Part shown: positions 63,346 to 64,000 of the stretch, in pieces
Numbering within the stretch: position 1 is the first letter of the stretch
How the letters are laid out: each line of letters opens with the position of its first letter
NCBI GenBank assembly: GCA_020698575.1
Contig: CM036252.1
Coordinates: 25,119,206 to 25,183,205, forward strand
DNA length: 64,000 bases
Source: Bostrychus sinensis
Lineage: Eukaryota > Chordata > Actinopteri > Gobiiformes > Eleotridae
Direction of reading: 5' to 3'
The notes under the pieces: generated by a model
What the model saw: only the letters and a program-made list of their open reading frames with translations
What the model was told of the DNA's origin: nothing
Databases searched by the model: none
Translations under genes and position numbers: made by a program

Positions 63346-63639
63346 ACCTTGTCCTAAAGACCTTGCTCTGAATCTGTAGGTCTCGATAATTTATTACTAT
63401 TGCATAAACACATAGATGGGTAATGAAACACACACACACTTAACTATTTCTTCGTAATGATTATTTAGTCTGCAAAGCAAAGAAGAACATTGCAGATATC
63501 GCAGCAATCAACAACTTTTAATACAAAACATAACATAGTAGCTAAAGCAGATTACTAAATGAAGAATAGTACACATTGATTTAACCTGTTAATTGTTCTC
63601 TTACCCACTATTTTTTAGTGCCTTATACTTTTTGACAAG

Positions 63640-63759
63640 ATGGACGTAAAGGTGGCAGACCTCCCCAGTGGGCCTCTTGACATCTACAGGAAAAAAGCCT
63701 CATTTAACTGGAAAAATATGCTGTACTTCATAGAGGGAGTTGACATATTGGCTTTTAAG
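63640..63759 (+). CDS. acox3: peroxisomal acyl-CoA oxidase 3, first coding exon (3' partial)
   Basis: ACOX3 catalyses the first, FAD-dependent and H2O2-producing step of peroxisomal beta-oxidation, acting on branched-chain acyl-CoAs. The exon starts at an acceptor (tttttag, 63618); the ATG is at 63640 and the donor (AAG|gtaacc) follows 63759, phase 0. Its 40 residues include DLPSGPLDIYRKKASFNWK and FIEGVDILAFK, matching the human ACOX3 N-terminus pattern GPLDxYRxxASFxWKxxxxFxEGxxxLxFK. The rest, with the acyl-CoA dehydrogenase-like domains and C-terminal targeting signal, lies beyond the window. The assignment rests on 40 residues, but the match is distinctive. Confidence 0.85.
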
Positions 63760-64000
63760 GTAACCACCTAATTAATCTGTTTACAGTTATATTCTGTTGT
63801 AATTTAGTTGCAGTTACAGTGCAAATAAGCTCAGGCATAATTACAGCTGATATTTGTTTTTGAAATGTTAGACATCCTGTTAGAAGGTCTTTGGCAAACT
63901 ACTCAGAACAGCTGTCTGTACTCTTTTGCACAAAGCCATTTTAGATAAGTTCAGGATGACTTGGTATAAGGTTTATGGGCAAGAAGCATTGTTAAGAATT
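63760..64000 (+). other. acox3 intron 2, partial
   Basis: Sequence after the donor of the first coding exon to the window edge. No further exon is visible. Confidence 0.7.

Overview
The window looks like teleost fish nuclear DNA. It holds compact intron-rich vertebrate genes with GT-AG introns, CpG-rich promoters, several DNA transposons (Tc1 and hAT type), worn LINE and SINE pieces and many microsatellites. Genes were called by following splice sites and reading phase exon by exon, with recalled vertebrate homologues as a guide. Nothing in the window looks bacterial or viral.

Layout. (1) 593-4733, + strand: the last eight coding exons of cd99l2; the signal-peptide exon(s) lie to the left of the window. 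Its 3' UTR probably runs to about 8.83 kb. (2) 10488-20998, - strand: complete mtmr1, 17 constitutive coding exons and 655 residues, with two candidate cassette exons in intron 2 and a broken 1.6-kb Tc1 element in the intron at 12613-14718. (3) 25690-33370, - strand, with a non-coding first exon near 38524: complete mtm1 (myotubularin), 15 coding exons and 606 residues. (4) 53501-56135, + strand: complete hisat/nat16-like histidine N-acetyltransferase, 4 coding exons and 333 residues, probably with a remote 5' UTR exon near 43.8-44.0 kb. (5) 62.8-63.76 kb, + strand: TATA promoter, non-coding exon 1 and first coding exon of an acox3-like peroxisomal acyl-CoA oxidase, which continues beyond the right edge.

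The order mtm1 - mtmr1 - cd99l2, with the two phosphatase genes in tandem and cd99l2 facing them, is the human Xq28 order as I recall it, so this is an old linkage block. mtm1 and mtmr1 are tandem paralogues with nearly identical exon phases; both encode PH-GRAM plus myotubularin-phosphatase proteins that act on PI3P and PI(3,5)P2. hisat and acox3 are not part of that human block and mark a lineage-specific junction.

The non-genic parts are mostly ordinary intron and intergenic DNA. They hold two non-autonomous hAT elements with exact 8-bp target duplications (49179-49979 and 61071-61774), a Tc1 remnant (42883-43197), two LINE 3' fragments (40.3-40.8 and 41.45-41.96 kb), SINE-like pieces and simple repeats. 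I found no unknown multi-gene system. The most useful leads are a decayed duplicate exon in mtm1 intron 1, the mtmr1 cassette exons (one with a GC donor), the abutting poly(A) signals of cd99l2 and mtmr1, and a triple DR4-like nuclear-receptor repeat in acox3 intron 1.
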